Origin: Chamaea fasciata
Taxonomy: Eukaryota > Chordata > Aves > Passeriformes > Sylviidae
Length of the DNA stretch: 64,000 nt
Direction of reading: 5' to 3'
Assembly (NCBI GenBank): GCA_029207755.1
Contig: JARCOQ010000006.1
Location: forward strand, 2,024,846-2,088,845
Part shown: positions 22,406 through 32,794 of the stretch, piece by piece
How the letters are laid out: each line of letters opens with the position of its first letter
Numbering within the stretch: position 1 is the stretch's first letter
Notes under the pieces: generated by a model
Seen by the model: only the letters and a program-made list of their open reading frames with translations
The model's database searches: none
What the model was told of the DNA's origin: nothing
Program-made: the position numbers and the translations under genes

Positions 22406-22851
22406 TGTTGGGATCCTAGAAACTCAAAATTTGGGGTTCTAGTGTATGGCGGTACGTGTGGGTCGAGATGGAGGATTTGGGGTGCTGTCTTTGTCCTTCT
22501 TCTTCCTTCTTCTTCCTTCTTCTTCATGGGTTTGGGTGGTTTTCTGTGGTTGGGTGTGGGGGGGTCCACACTACGGGCCTTGGGTGGTCATTGTTGGGTC
22601 AGGGATGTGGATGGTGTAGGTGTCACTTTGTTATTGGGGGATTCTCGCTTGGATGACCTTGGGGAGAGTTGGAGGCGCTCCATTCTGCCTCATTTCTCTG
22701 GCTTGCTGGTTGAGCTCACGGCTTGTGAGCCTGTAAATACTGCAAATAGGTAAGATATAATAAACATTCCAAGCCCGAACTCGACATCTTAGTTTCCCGT
22801 GTTATTCGTCCTGATCTTGGCAGAGAAGAATAGAAGACAAAAACCTTTACA
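22406..22851 (+). mobile_element. Solo ERV LTR, class II-like, copy 2
   Basis: Homologous to 4442-4873 and better preserved. It starts TGTTGGGATCC and ends CTTTACA. The flanks AGGGGT (22400-22405) and GGGGGT (22852-22857) agree at five of six positions, consistent with a decayed 6-bp duplication. It keeps an intact AATAAA at 22759-22764. Within it is a TTCTTCTTCC-type tandem patch at 22497-22526. Relative to copy 1 it has about ten extra bases between the TGTAAATA word and the poly(A) signal. No viral genes are attached. Confidence 0.85.
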
Positions 22852-22900
22852 GGGGGTGTGCTGTGGTTCACCTTCTTGGCATGGCCAGGTCCCTTCCCAC

Positions 22901-22916
22901 TTTTTTTTTTTTTTTT
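22901..22916. repeat. Poly(T) tract, 16 T
   Basis: Sixteen T sit between the LTR and the CR1 3' end that follows. Confidence 0.95.
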
Positions 22917-22931
22917 GAGGGCTGAGTTGAC

Positions 22932-22980
22932 AGCTGGGCTTGATGAGGTTGGAGGTCTTTTCCGACCAAAACGGTTCTAC
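22932..22980 (+). mobile_element. CR1 LINE 3' end, type B
   Basis: GCTGGGCTTGATGAGGTTGG, AGGTCTTTTCCGACC and ACGGTTCTAC. It abuts, tail to tail, the inverted CR1 that starts at the next base. Confidence 0.85.
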
Positions 22981-23250
22981 AGAACCATTGAGTGATTGAG
23001 GTTGGAAAAGACCTCCAAGCTCGTCAAATCCAACCTTTGATTGATCAACTTGACCCTGCCAACCTCGTCAAGCAGCCCGGAGCACCGAGTGCCACGTGCA
23101 GTCATTCCCTGGACACGTCCAGGGATGGGGATGCCACCAACTCCTTGGGCAACTCCAAAGCCTGACCGCCCTTTCCATGAGGAAATTCCTCCTGATGGCA
23201 AACCTGAGCCTCCCCTGGCACAGCTTGAGGCTGTTCTCCTCTTGTCCTGT
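22981..23250 (-). mobile_element. CR1 LINE fragment, type B
   Basis: AGAACCATTGAGTGATTGAG leads into GGTTGGAAAAGACCTCCAAG. It continues through TTCCCTGGACACGTCCAGGG and CTTTCCATGAGGAAATTCCT to TTCTCCTCTTGTCCTGT. Together with the previous copy it forms an inverted pair able to fold into a hairpin of nearly 40 bp with mismatches. Confidence 0.92.
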
Positions 23251-23545
23251 GTAGGCACTCTCATCCCTCTTTGTGGGTTTGCTGTCAGCCATGGGAAGAA
23301 GGGACACGGCATCCAAAAAGCTGAAAAACTGTGGCAGAAGTAGTCGAGTGATGGGTAAACGCTGAATTTCAGCCATGTGAAAAACAAGAAATTGCTCAAT
23401 GAGAAGGTTTGAGAAAGAGTGGCTGAATCTGTATTTTGAGCAGAAGGAAAGAGAGGAGAAAGAAGGAATTTAGAAGAAGGATGGGCAGAGCACTAAGTCA
23501 GCCCAAAGCTTGTCAGTTTGTCCTGTAGAGGAGGAAAAATTCGAG

Positions 23546-23648
23546 GTCACAGAATCACAGGATGGTTTTGGTTGGAAGAGACCTTGACGACCATCTCATT
23601 CCAACCTCCTGCCATGGACAGGGACACCTTTCACTGTCTCAGGTTGTC
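23546..23648 (-). mobile_element. CR1 LINE fragment, type A, 3' end
   Basis: GTCACAGAATCACAGGATGG, GGTTGGAAGAGACCTTGACG and CCTGCCATGGACAGGGACAC, truncated after CTCAGGTTGTC. Confidence 0.93.
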
Positions 23649-26228
23649 TGGTGGTCAAATGGACAAAAAAGTTCAGAAGAACTGGAAATGTTTGCCACTC
23701 TGCCACCTTAAGCCCTTCAATCTACAGAGAGGAAAGATCAGCCTCCATCTCCAGTAACCCCCTCAATGCTCAGGGGAAACCTCATTCACTGAATTTGCTC
23801 AAAAGCGTTTCCACTTGTGTCCTAAACCATCTCAGGACCTGCTTTCATGCATGCCAGGGCTACTTCACAGTACAGGTTAAAAACCTTTCTTTTTCAGAGC
23901 AGATGGAACTGTTAAACAGATTTATTCTGCATTTTTTCATGTTTGAGCAAACAGAACACATCATGGGAGGATTGCTGCCTGATGGGCACACTGGGATCCC
24001 ATGGAGCTGTGTTTGGGGGGCTGGGGCTGCCCCGTGCTCTGTTCCTCCTTGCTGGGAAGCAGGCAGGCCTCAGAATACCTGGGAGGAATCACTAATTTTT
24101 GTCTCCCACTCTGGTCCCAGGTCCAGGTCGCTGATGGAGCAGGGAGAAGTGGCTGACCTGTGTTTCCCAGGAGCCCCACAGAGCTCCTGACCCTCTCTGG
24201 CTCTGTGTTACATAAAGGAGACAACCCCGTGCCAGATGTGCTGCATCACATTCCCCTTCAGCAGAATCCGTGGGCTCTCCAAACCATGCCATGTTTATGT
24301 AGACTCCCGAGCACCAATTTTGCAATCTTTCCCATTCTCTCCAGCCAACACACATCCAATTAAACTGCCCAGTTACCATGGTTTCCTCCTCACCAACCTG
24401 GGGAGCTTGGATGTGGAGTTTGTGGAAAAGAAAAAGTGTTTTCTTGTTAGGAAGTGTGCTCGTTGGGCTGATGGGCCTAAAATTTTGTGTTCATCCCACT
24501 TTGTGTTTGGAGGTTTGATGGTGTCATTGTGGGGGGGTTCTTTGGGTACCAAAATCCATGGAAAGAGAAGAGCTTGTGAATGGTTTACCATGACAAATGC
24601 ATTGTTTTCAGAGTCAATTTAAGCAGCCAGAGAGGAGGACTGGAGCTGGGGGAATGTTTGCTGGAGTGTCTGAACGTGCTGTTGGAAATAGTTTGTTGTT
24701 GGTAAAAGCTGGGTTTAATTGTAGTCTCTTAAAACCCCTGAATGTCATATAAAGGAAAAAAAAAAAAAAAAGAGCTTTACAACAAAACATGCCTTTCAGG
24801 GCAAAGTTGGAAATGAATGTAGAGCCTAGAAACAGACTGGGGTTGCCTGGACTGGATTAGTAAACTCTGACTGTTGTCATGCAGCTCATTCACCATCCTG
24901 CTTTTCAAGATCCTTCCACGGCAGAGGAAGCTGGACCCAAACCCCTGTCTCCATGAAATACTTTCAGAAGCAAACAAGGAAAAGAAGATTAAGACTCACT
25001 GAATGATCTGCAGGGAGTTGGAATTCATCATGTGTAGTGATCATCAAGTAAGTGATAAAGGTGGCTGACCTGGCCAAGCCAGGTGATTGGCAAGGTCCTG
25101 GAGGAATTTCATCCTGACGTCTTTGGCTTCCTCTGTTTTATTCCTCCTCTCTATGGTCAAGGGAGATGAACTGAAATTGAAAGAGGTGGGACAGAGAAGA
25201 AGTAATAGGATGATATTAGAGGACACCTATTCTACAACCCCCCCCCCCCTCAATCCCCACAAAAAAGAACACAAAATCCAAAACAAAAACCCCAACAAAC
25301 AAACAACAACAACCAAACAAACACAAACAAAAAACCCCCCACCCAAACCAAATCAAGAGTTTGCTGGCCAACAGACCCAGATTCCACTAAACAGACATCA
25401 TGCCATAAAAAACCAGGATGGAAAAACGGGTTAAAAACCTGTCAGATGATCACCCAAATGGTTTAATCTCCTCAATACATTTTGGCCTGGTCTGTGCCAC
25501 ATCCTGCTCTCCCTAGCAAAGTCTGGAAACTTCGCAGGGGACAGCAAGAGTCAGGGGCTGTCACCTGTGGGGAATACGGAAAAAATTTCCCATTTTGCAG
25601 TAAGGGGCAGACTGTGATCATAGGCCTTGCTGCTCCATGTGTCTCCAGGGCCAGAGGGGAGGCCTTGGCCCCATTAAATTTGCTGCTCAACACTTGACCC
25701 TGCCTAATATAGAGCCTGGTTGAACTGAGAGGGCGTGTTTGGTGTGAATAACAGGGAGGGAGGAGAGTTATGGAAGGTAACAGACTGTCTGCACCAACAC
25801 TGGTGGTGTGAACTGTGGAGGAATCAATTCTGGGTGAGGTTTGGGAGGTGGCTGTTTAACACCATAGCTGTGAGGAGGTGAGCAGGTTGCTGGTCTGAGG
25901 GGTGGGTGGGCAGCTGGAGACAAGGACTGGGGGCTGAGCAGGCACCTGTTCCTTAGTGGAGATGTCCTCTGATGGAACACGGTGCTGAGGTCCTCAGGGG
26001 ACTTATGAGATGCTATGGAAATGCACACGGGGTCGAGATGATATCATGCAATATGATATCAGCTGGGGAACTGCAGCCATCCCCTGGTTTTATCCCTGTG
26101 CAGAGGGGAAGTCGACTTCCATGACTTTCCAGCTTAGGGAAAAATTAAAATTACAGCCAGAAGTCTGCACCTTAGCACGTAAACCCAGGAATAAGAGGGA
26201 ACAAGATGCTCCAGAGGCCAAGGCAAAG
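23649..26228. other. Unique non-coding DNA
   Basis: About 2.6 kb with no recognised transposon except the AC-rich patch below and 16 A at 24756-24771. No coding frame is convincing. Confidence 0.5.
25236..25352. repeat. A/C-only low-complexity tract with C12
   Basis: Twelve C at 25238-25249 are followed by about 100 bp of almost only A and C (CAAACAAACAACAACAACC-type words). The other strand is correspondingly G/T-only. Confidence 0.9.
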
Positions 26229-26381
26229 GATCATGGAATGGTTTGGGTTTGAAGGGACATTAAAGATGTTCTGCTATCCCAGGTTGTTCCAAGCCCTGTC
26301 CAACCAGGCCTTGGACACTTCCAGGGATCCAGGGGCAGCCACAGCTTCTCTGGGCAACCTGTGGGTCTCCCCACCCTCAGA
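26229..26381 (-). mobile_element. CR1 LINE fragment, type A
   Basis: ATCATGGAATGGTTTGGGTT to TCTGGGCAACCTGTGGG. A deletion removes the CCATGGGCAGGGACACC block that normally separates the TTAAAGAT and CTATCCCAGG words. Confidence 0.93.
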
Positions 26382-26938
26382 GCACATCAGAGGCTGCGTT
26401 CCTCCAGCCAATGTATGAGGATTGGAACTACAAGCTCTCCTGTTTCCATCGGCTCCCTTGTGAGCGTGGCCCGGGCAGCCTGAGCCCATGAGCTCATCTT
26501 CTTCCCCGAGGTCAGCACGGAACAACATTTCACCACTGGTGCAAACCTCAAAGCCAAGCCAAGCCGCTGAAGCCATAATTATGTCTTTATTGTGCAGGGC
26601 CGGGCTGTGTGCGGGCTGGCAGGGAGCCCTTCATTTCTGCAGGGCCCGGGGCGTCCGTCCTGCATGACACATTGTGGGCTGGGGGTGCCGCTGGAGCCCG
26701 GCGAGGGCAGCTCCATTCACAGCACTCCCTTGGCCCTGCTCATCCCTGCAGGGCCACGGGGACGGAGAGCCCTAAAAGAAGGATTTTTGTTGCCTGTCTC
26801 CCGAGCAAATCCTGGGCAGCGCCACAGGGAGCGATGTGGAAAGGGCTTTGTGTGGATTGTCAGCGGGAAGGCTCCAGCTGGGACTGGGAATGGCACACAC
26901 CAGGTGGGTACACGGCAGGGATGGGGCAGGAGGGGAGG
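26382..26938. other. Unique DNA, moderately CpG-rich
   Basis: The part 26598-26770 has repeated CCGGGC/GCCCGG-like words and raised GC. It carries two overlapping open frames of about 120 codons that I do not recognise. The last 25 bases before the LTR are almost all purine. Confidence 0.5.
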
Positions 26939-27294
26939 TGTGGGAAGTCAGGACTTCTGGGTAACCAGCTAACATGATTAAGCAGAAGCCATTTATTGTT
27001 TTACATTGAGCTGTATTTATACATTCTAAAACTACTGTTCATTGATCACTTGATTGGTGCCTCTATCTTGTCCACATGTTCAGGAAATACGATTGCTTAC
27101 AGTCCAGTGCTTCATGGCCCTCCTTTATCTAGTTCTTGCAGTCTTGGTATTCTGCCTCTCAGCCTCTTCTTTCTTATTTTAGAACAGTTTATGTCTTAGT
27201 AACCTTGACGAGTTCCAGAGGGTTCTGGTAAGGATGACTAAAGACGGTTTGTCTGGAGCACATTGTGGCCTAAGCTGTTCAAATACATTGCACA
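26939..27294 (-). mobile_element. Solo ERV LTR with alpharetrovirus-like core
   Basis: A 356-bp unit with TGTGGG at the plus-strand left edge and TTGCACA at the right, giving TG...CA borders. The flanks GGGAGG (26933-26938) and GGGAAG (27295-27300) agree at five of six bases, a plausible decayed duplication. On the minus strand a canonical TATAAATA (plus 27014-27021) is followed about 17 bases later by AATAAA (plus 26992-26997), then GGCTTCTGCTTAATC. A TATA box closely followed by a poly(A) signal is the compact U3/R layout of alpharetrovirus-type LTRs. A purine tract touches the plus-strand left edge, but the promoter signals read on minus, so I keep minus. The right boundary is less certain than the left. 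Confidence 0.75.
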
Positions 27295-28270
27295 GGGAAG
27301 TGTGGAGCAAAGGTGGGTGGAGAAGGGTGGGAATGGGGTATGGCTTGTTGCAAAGAGGTTTTGGAAGTGCAATGGTCTGCTGAAGAGGGTGGAAGAGTGG
27401 GAAGAAGGAGGCTGGATTGGCAGGATTAAGGCCTCACGGAGGGGATTGATGGCAGTAGCAGAGAGAGATAATGGAATCCCAGAATCCCATTACCATTAAG
27501 ATCGGAAAATCCCTCCAAGGTCATCGAGTCCAACCTGTACCTGATCCCCACCTTGTCACCAGAGCAGAGTGCCACATCCAGGCATTCCTTGGACACCTCC
27601 AAGGACAGGGACTCCACCACCCCCCTGGGCATGGGAACTTTCCAGTGTCTGACAACCCTTTCCATGAAGAAATTCATCCTGTTTTGGATATGGGGTGTGA
27701 GTCAGGGCCCACTGAGCAGATGATTGTGATGCTCGAGGATGGCAAAGCAGCCGAGGGCTCAGGAGTGTGGTGGGAGATGCCATCGATGTGCCAGGGGTGA
27801 CCAAAAGGGACAAATGTGGTGGAGGTGGCAGGAGAGAGAGAAGGGATGAGCTCTTGAGGGCTGGTGAAAGGCAGAGTAGAAGGAAGTTTAATTATTGAAT
27901 GACAAGGAATGAGAGAGAAGAGTTGAATCAAGATCTGAATGGGATGAGAGGAGGGGTGAGAGGAGGAGGGTTTGAGAGAGGCTGTTGAGGTGTCAAAGGG
28001 ACAAACTGCAGGAGTAGGACCACTTTTCAGTCCGGGATCTGTGGTTGTCCCTGACTGAAAGGAAAAATCCAGGATTTGATGAAACGGACATGATTTGACA
28101 ACTCCTCCTATCTTATTTCTGATTAGGAGGCTGCAAGATGGTTGTGGTGGTTGGACCTCGAGGTGCTGGGCTGGATCAGCAAGGGAGGGATGAGAAATGT
28201 GCACAGGGACATGCACAGTTTGAACTGTTGGGCTGTGGACACATGTCCCCATGCCTTGGAAATCCAAGGG
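27295..28270 (-). other. Purine-rich tract with Ser/Pro-rich minus-strand frame
   Basis: Outside the CR1 insertion the plus strand is strongly G/A-biased. On minus an open frame of 197 codons (28267-27674) is rich in Ser, Pro, Thr and His, and similar bias continues on the far side of the CR1 up to the LTR edge. It has no domain I can name. It could be a remnant of a retroviral internal region, because a Pro-rich segment occurs early in many gag genes and an LTR lies next to it; it could equally be a purine-rich unique sequence whose bias forces such a translation. Confidence 0.35.
27471..27681 (-). mobile_element. CR1 LINE fragment, type B
   Basis: ATGGAATCCCAGAATCCCAT, then AAATCCCTCCAAGGTCATCG, GAGTCCAACCTGTACC and the GGACACCTCCAAGGACAGGG block, ending at TTTCCATGAAGAAATTCATC. 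It splits the pyrimidine-rich tract described next. Confidence 0.92.
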
Positions 28271-31200
28271 GAATGTTGAAGTAGGCTAAGAATAGCCTGT
28301 CAGCCCAATCCTCAGACACCAGTGGCCATGGGAAGAGGAACACCACACAAACCATGGCAGAAATTCAGAGTGAGCGAGGTCTCTGCTAATAATCAGACAT
28401 TATCATGCCATTGCTGCAAAATGTGTTTCTTTCCCACAGAACAGCCTGTCCTGACCTCCTTCCTTGGGAGGAGAAACTGAACTGACTGTGGGGCAGCAGC
28501 AATCCATGAAATTCCCCAGGCTCCTCAGTCCACCTTGGCCATGCTCTGACTTTGTGTCACGAGCCAGGGCCTTGTCCAGGTGAGTTCCCAAGGGAGATTT
28601 GGCTGTGCAGGAATGGGATGAAATGCAGTGCACTGCAGTTCATCCTCCAGGGGGGTTTATTAGGGGGAAACACTTAGGATGTGCTCCAAAGGACACTTGG
28701 GACATGTCTGTACCACAGACAGAATGAGCAGGGAAAAACTCACCATGGGAAGATGCTGGAGATATCAAGACTGCTCAGGATGAAGAAGTCATGGGAAGTC
28801 TGTTGGGTCCAAAACAATGGTAAATTATATTTAGGCACGACCAGACCAGTTTACCCACCAGGCTGGGACTCAGAGGCTCTGCCAAACTTGAATAAATTGG
28901 TTCACCTCGTGTCACCTCAGCAGAACGGGGACGTTGCAGGCTTCTTCAGCAGGACTGTCAGCATTTCTGTGTGTCCTGCTGTGCACCACAAGTGGCGACA
29001 GCAGCTGTGGAAAGCAGCAAATCCCTGGATGCAGCTGAAAGGTGTCACAGTTAAATCAAATGAAAGCATGTTGGAGTTGTTCCAGGCCATACCTGAGCTG
29101 AGGAGCATTCATGGAAAAATTGTGAGGATGAAAACCCCCACGATGAAAAACTCAAAATTACCCATTTTGAAGCAAAAGTCAGGGAGATATTAACTGGAGA
29201 AGGGACCCATGCTGCTCTGCAGAAGGTATTCAGATCCTCCTGCCTCTTCTGGAGGGAGGATAATGAATGCTACATCCTGATTCCTCCAGGCAATCCCATG
29301 TCATCCAGTCAGCAGAAAAACACCTTTCCCTCCCCAGCTCTGCTTGTCCTGGTGTGACAGGGAGGCTTCCCTGGTGGAGGGAGTGCTTTGTGCAACACAA
29401 ATGCATTTTGTCACAGCAGGGCAGGGACAGAGCATTTCCGAGTGTCTTGGCTCTTCCACGTTCGGGAAAAAGAGAAATTAGCAACCTGAGTTGCCATGGT
29501 AAATAATACAGCAGCACCCTTGCTTAAAGCCACTCTGCAAATACTTTAATATTGAATGACTGTAATTTTGCTTTAGAGTCTGGAAAATAGATTCTGAGAC
29601 TAACTTGAACAGTAGCTGATGAAAGTAATTTTGCAGTGGTCTCTTCACACAGCCAGGCAGGCAGAGGCCAGAAAAATAAGAAACCTTATAGTCAGAGCTT
29701 TTTAAAGAATCTCGAGACAGCAATTGGATGGAAGATGTGCTATCAATGCACTTCGTAGGGATGTGGGTTTGGTCGTGCTGAATGGCAGGAATGCCTTCAG
29801 TGTACATCCCTGTTATTTATTGAGTAGTGACAGTGGCTTTAGAGCAGCACATGGCAGAGGAGAAGTCCCAGTTCTCCAGCACAGGGTTTTAAATAGCTCT
29901 TGGGAGCAATGTAGCTTCAGGGGAAGTGCTGAATGTGGTGGGGAGCTTTGGAAAAACAAACTAGTCCAGGACCCTCTTCCCTTCCCTGATGCTTTCTCCC
30001 CAATTTCTCCTCCATTCCCCTCTCTCAGCAGCTGTGGTGACTGGAGAGCATAAATCATACTCTCTGTGGCAGGACAGAACACAATTTCACACCCCCATAA
30101 CTTGATCCTGGCCTGGTGAACCATCAGTCCATGCTTTCCCAGGCTTCTTCCCAGGGGAAATGCTCCATGATTCAACTGCAATGGAGGAGAGGAAGAGCTC
30201 AGCAGACTGCTCAACAAAGAGTCAGCAGGGCTGGACTCTTCCACTGCTGTCCTGTTTCTCCTTGGTCAGGGGATATGTCTCTGTGTTGTCTTTTTTGGGT
30301 GAGGAACTCATCCCAAATCCAGAGACGCTGTTCCTCACTGGGTTTGTCACCTCCCACCAAGCACACGGGGTTGGCACAGGCTGAGGTGACCTTGCAGCTG
30401 CCCCTCAGACGTTCTGCCAAACTCCACAGAGCAGCAGTTTTTTATCATGGGGTCACAGGGGAGCTGGACTGAAGTCCAGAGGGGGGACTGTAAGTGGCAC
30501 TGAAAGGAATTTAGCCTTCATCCAAGATACTGATCTTGGCACTTGGCCTTTATCCAAGATATTGATCAGCCAAAGGGCTTCCTGAAGTGGTGGATTGTGG
30601 ATTTTACATATTCACTGAGGAAAGGGAAAGACAAACACTCAGTAAGACTCCTCAGAGTTTTTAATTTGGGGCACTGAAGAAGTACCAACCCCAAAGCCCA
30701 TCTGGAATATATTCAGTGTCCTGCCCTGTTGCTGACAGAAGATCACAAGAGGAGAAAGGATTAGCAGGTGTTGGATTTTTGTCTCCTGAGGGTCTGAGAA
30801 GTGTGGAAGGCTGTGGTGAGCAAGGTGTGGAAGCATATTTGATTTCATTTTTCCATCTTTGAAAAAACCCAAACCAACAAAACCCAAGCAACGGAGGGCT
30901 TAGTTGAAAAAGTAATAGAAAAGTTGTGCACAAATATCTCAAAAAAAAAGAGAGAAAAAATAGGAAAAAAAAAAAAAGAAGAGAAATTGTCTCCTCCAGA
31001 AACAAGCTGTATCCTCTCCTGTATCCCAGTGTGGAGGAAAGATGACAGATCCCTTGCCCTGACAAAACACCAGTGGTAGGTCTCAGAACAGCATGTGAGA
31101 CACCAGTTCCTCCAGGAGGTTTCTCATTCATTCACAGGCCCGGAATACATGGTGTGCTCCAACCACTGGGCAGGCTTGTACTGTCATGTTTTCATTCCTC

Positions 31201-31446
31201 CCTGTGGTTTTGGTGGCGGAGGAAGCTGGAAACTGGGATTACTTGATATTCCTCTGCCCAGCTCCACATCATCCTGCTCTTTTCCCACACAAATATCTCC
31301 TTCTGACAGGGCACCACCACCAACTGGAGACAGCAACCTTTCTTCAGGGCTTCGGAGCTGCTTGGACACAAACCACCCAGGTGGGCAAGACAAACCTTGG
31401 TGGTGGCTGCAGCACTTGGACCTTGTCTCTAAAACTTGGGTGATGG
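28271..31446. other. Unique DNA without CR1
   Basis: No CR1 occurs for 3.2 kb. A plus-strand frame of 170 codons (28681-29193) has no recognisable motif, no splice context I trust and no family I know. An A-rich patch lies at 30940-30980. Part of 29500-29820 is AT-rich and free of simple repeats. Confidence 0.5.
30514..30567. repeat. Local 22-bp direct duplication, 32-bp period
   Basis: GCCTTCATCCAAGATACTGA at 30514 recurs as GCCTTTATCCAAGATATTGA at 30546; over 22 bp they differ at two C/T positions. Only this part of the 32-bp unit is conserved. Confidence 0.85.
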
Positions 31447-31887
31447 TGATGCCTTAAGTTTTAGCTTTCATATTTTCAGATTCTGTGCTGCCTAGGGGTG
31501 CAGTCCTGAGTCTCACATTAGGTGCTCTCTTCACAGAGCAGGGAGACAAAACAAATCCTTTTCCTGCTGGACACCAAGGACAACTTTCAGGCCCAACAGC
31601 CCAAACAAGGGTGGGCTGAAGGGAGGAACAAGAAGGATGAAACCTCACAACCTGAAGCTGTAATTGGACAATTAAACCCCAATATGCAAATGGACCCAAA
31701 CTTATAAAAATGTAAGACTTTGTGACCAGTTGCCCATTTTGTGACCATTTTGGGCCCACCTTAGGTGTAGCCCAGGTCAGGCTCTTGTCCTGCCCAAGGT
31801 GAATCCTTAAAGGCCTTTCAATAAATCCCTACTTTTTTCTCCAGCTCTGTCCAATCTCTGTTTCAGGTCAGCCTTCCCAAGGCATCA
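31447..31887 (+). mobile_element. Solo ERV LTR, ERV1-like, with octamer and TATA
   Basis: A 441-bp unit with exact 9-bp terminal inverted repeats, TGATGCCTT and AAGGCATCA, flanked by an exact 4-bp duplication ATGG (31443-31446 and 31888-31891); 4 bp fits gammaretrovirus-like class I elements. It holds an octamer ATGCAAAT (31684-31691), a TATA box TATAAAA (31703-31709) and a poly(A) signal AATAAA (31820-31825) in the order and spacing of U3-R-U5, followed by a T-rich downstream region. All signals point to the plus strand. No gag, pol or env is attached. It is the best-preserved LTR promoter in the window. Confidence 0.92.
31684..31709 (+). promoter_or_regulatory. LTR core promoter: octamer plus TATA box
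   Basis: A perfect octamer ATGCAAAT (the POU/Oct-1 and Oct-2 site known from immunoglobulin and histone H2B promoters) lies 11 bases before TATAAAA. Initiation would be expected near 31730-31740. Whether it is used is unknown. Confidence 0.7.
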
Positions 31888-32221
31888 ATGGCTTGGGCAG
31901 TGATAAGAAAATGAACTTCTATTTTTCAGGGCATTTTGCTGAATTTCTCTCTAACACAGCCTGGTCCTGGGAAGGTTTCAGCCTTGCTCGGCACATCGTG
32001 GGGTTGGTCTTTCAGTGAGTCAAGCCTCTGTCTCCAGAGATGGCTAGGATGGATTCTCCGTTGCTCCAGGATGGTTTTCTGTGATGTGAGTGCCCACCAG
32101 AGCTGGTCCGTGGTACCCTTCCCTCTGGGGAGATGCCCCAAGCAAGGGATTGAGGTAGAGCTGAGCATTTGGGACAGGAAGGGCAAGGAATAGGGAGCAA
32201 AGAAAAAGTTTCCACTCATTC

Positions 32222-32281
32222 ATTGGACTCGATGACCTTAAAGATCTTTTCCAACCTAAGCTGTTCCATGATCCAATGATC
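32222..32281 (+). mobile_element. CR1 LINE 3' end, type B
   Basis: ATTGGACTCGATGACCTTAA, AGATCTTTTCCAACCTAAG and the tail CCATGATCCAATGAT. The 330 bp between the LTR and this copy are unique. Confidence 0.93.
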
Positions 32282-32586
32282 CCTTCTTAGGGACAACTTC
32301 CACCTGCATCCTGCTGAGGTGGAAGCTGCTGCAAGCTCAGCACAGGCCCCAGCAATGATGCTTCCACCCTTTTCCTCCCAACACTGGGCAGCCATGACTC
32401 CACACCCTTGAGGAATCCCAGATTTGCAGAGGAGAGGGATTTCACACAGATTTGGAGATGGAGAGCTGTAGTTTCAACCCTCCTTGTGTCTCCTCTGTCA
32501 GCATCTGCCATCACTGACAATGTGTTTGATTTGCCTTCATGATGTTCATGTCCTACAGAGAGAGACTTCCCTTAAAGGTGGTTTAT

Positions 32587-32794
32587 AAAAAAGATGAAGA
32601 CAGACTTTTCAGTAGTACCTGTTGTGACAGGACAAGGAGTTGTTGGCTGCCCCTGGATCCCTGGAAGTGTCCAAGGCCAGGTGGAACAGGGCTTGGAGCA
32701 ACCTGGGACAGTGGAAGGTGTCCCTGCCCATGGCAGGGAGGTTGGATTCCATGACTTCTAATATCCCTTCCAACCCAGCCCATTCCACGATTCC
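32587..32794 (+). mobile_element. CR1 LINE fragment, type A, internally deleted
   Basis: The 5' part (AAGACAGACTTTTCAGTAG, GTGACAGGACAAGGAG) joins directly to TTGGCTGCCCCTGGATCCC. The roughly 100 bp that normally hold the TTTAAACTGAAAGAGG to AGAAGCTGTGG region are missing. It ends CCATTCCACGATTCC. Confidence 0.9.

Noticed and set aside
4442..22851. The two same-strand class II LTRs as the 5' and 3' ends of one provirus about 18 kb long
   Set aside because: Their flanking duplications differ (CCTGAC versus AGGGGT/GGGGGT), the interval is ordinary unique DNA with many CR1 copies, and the LTRs are too diverged from each other.
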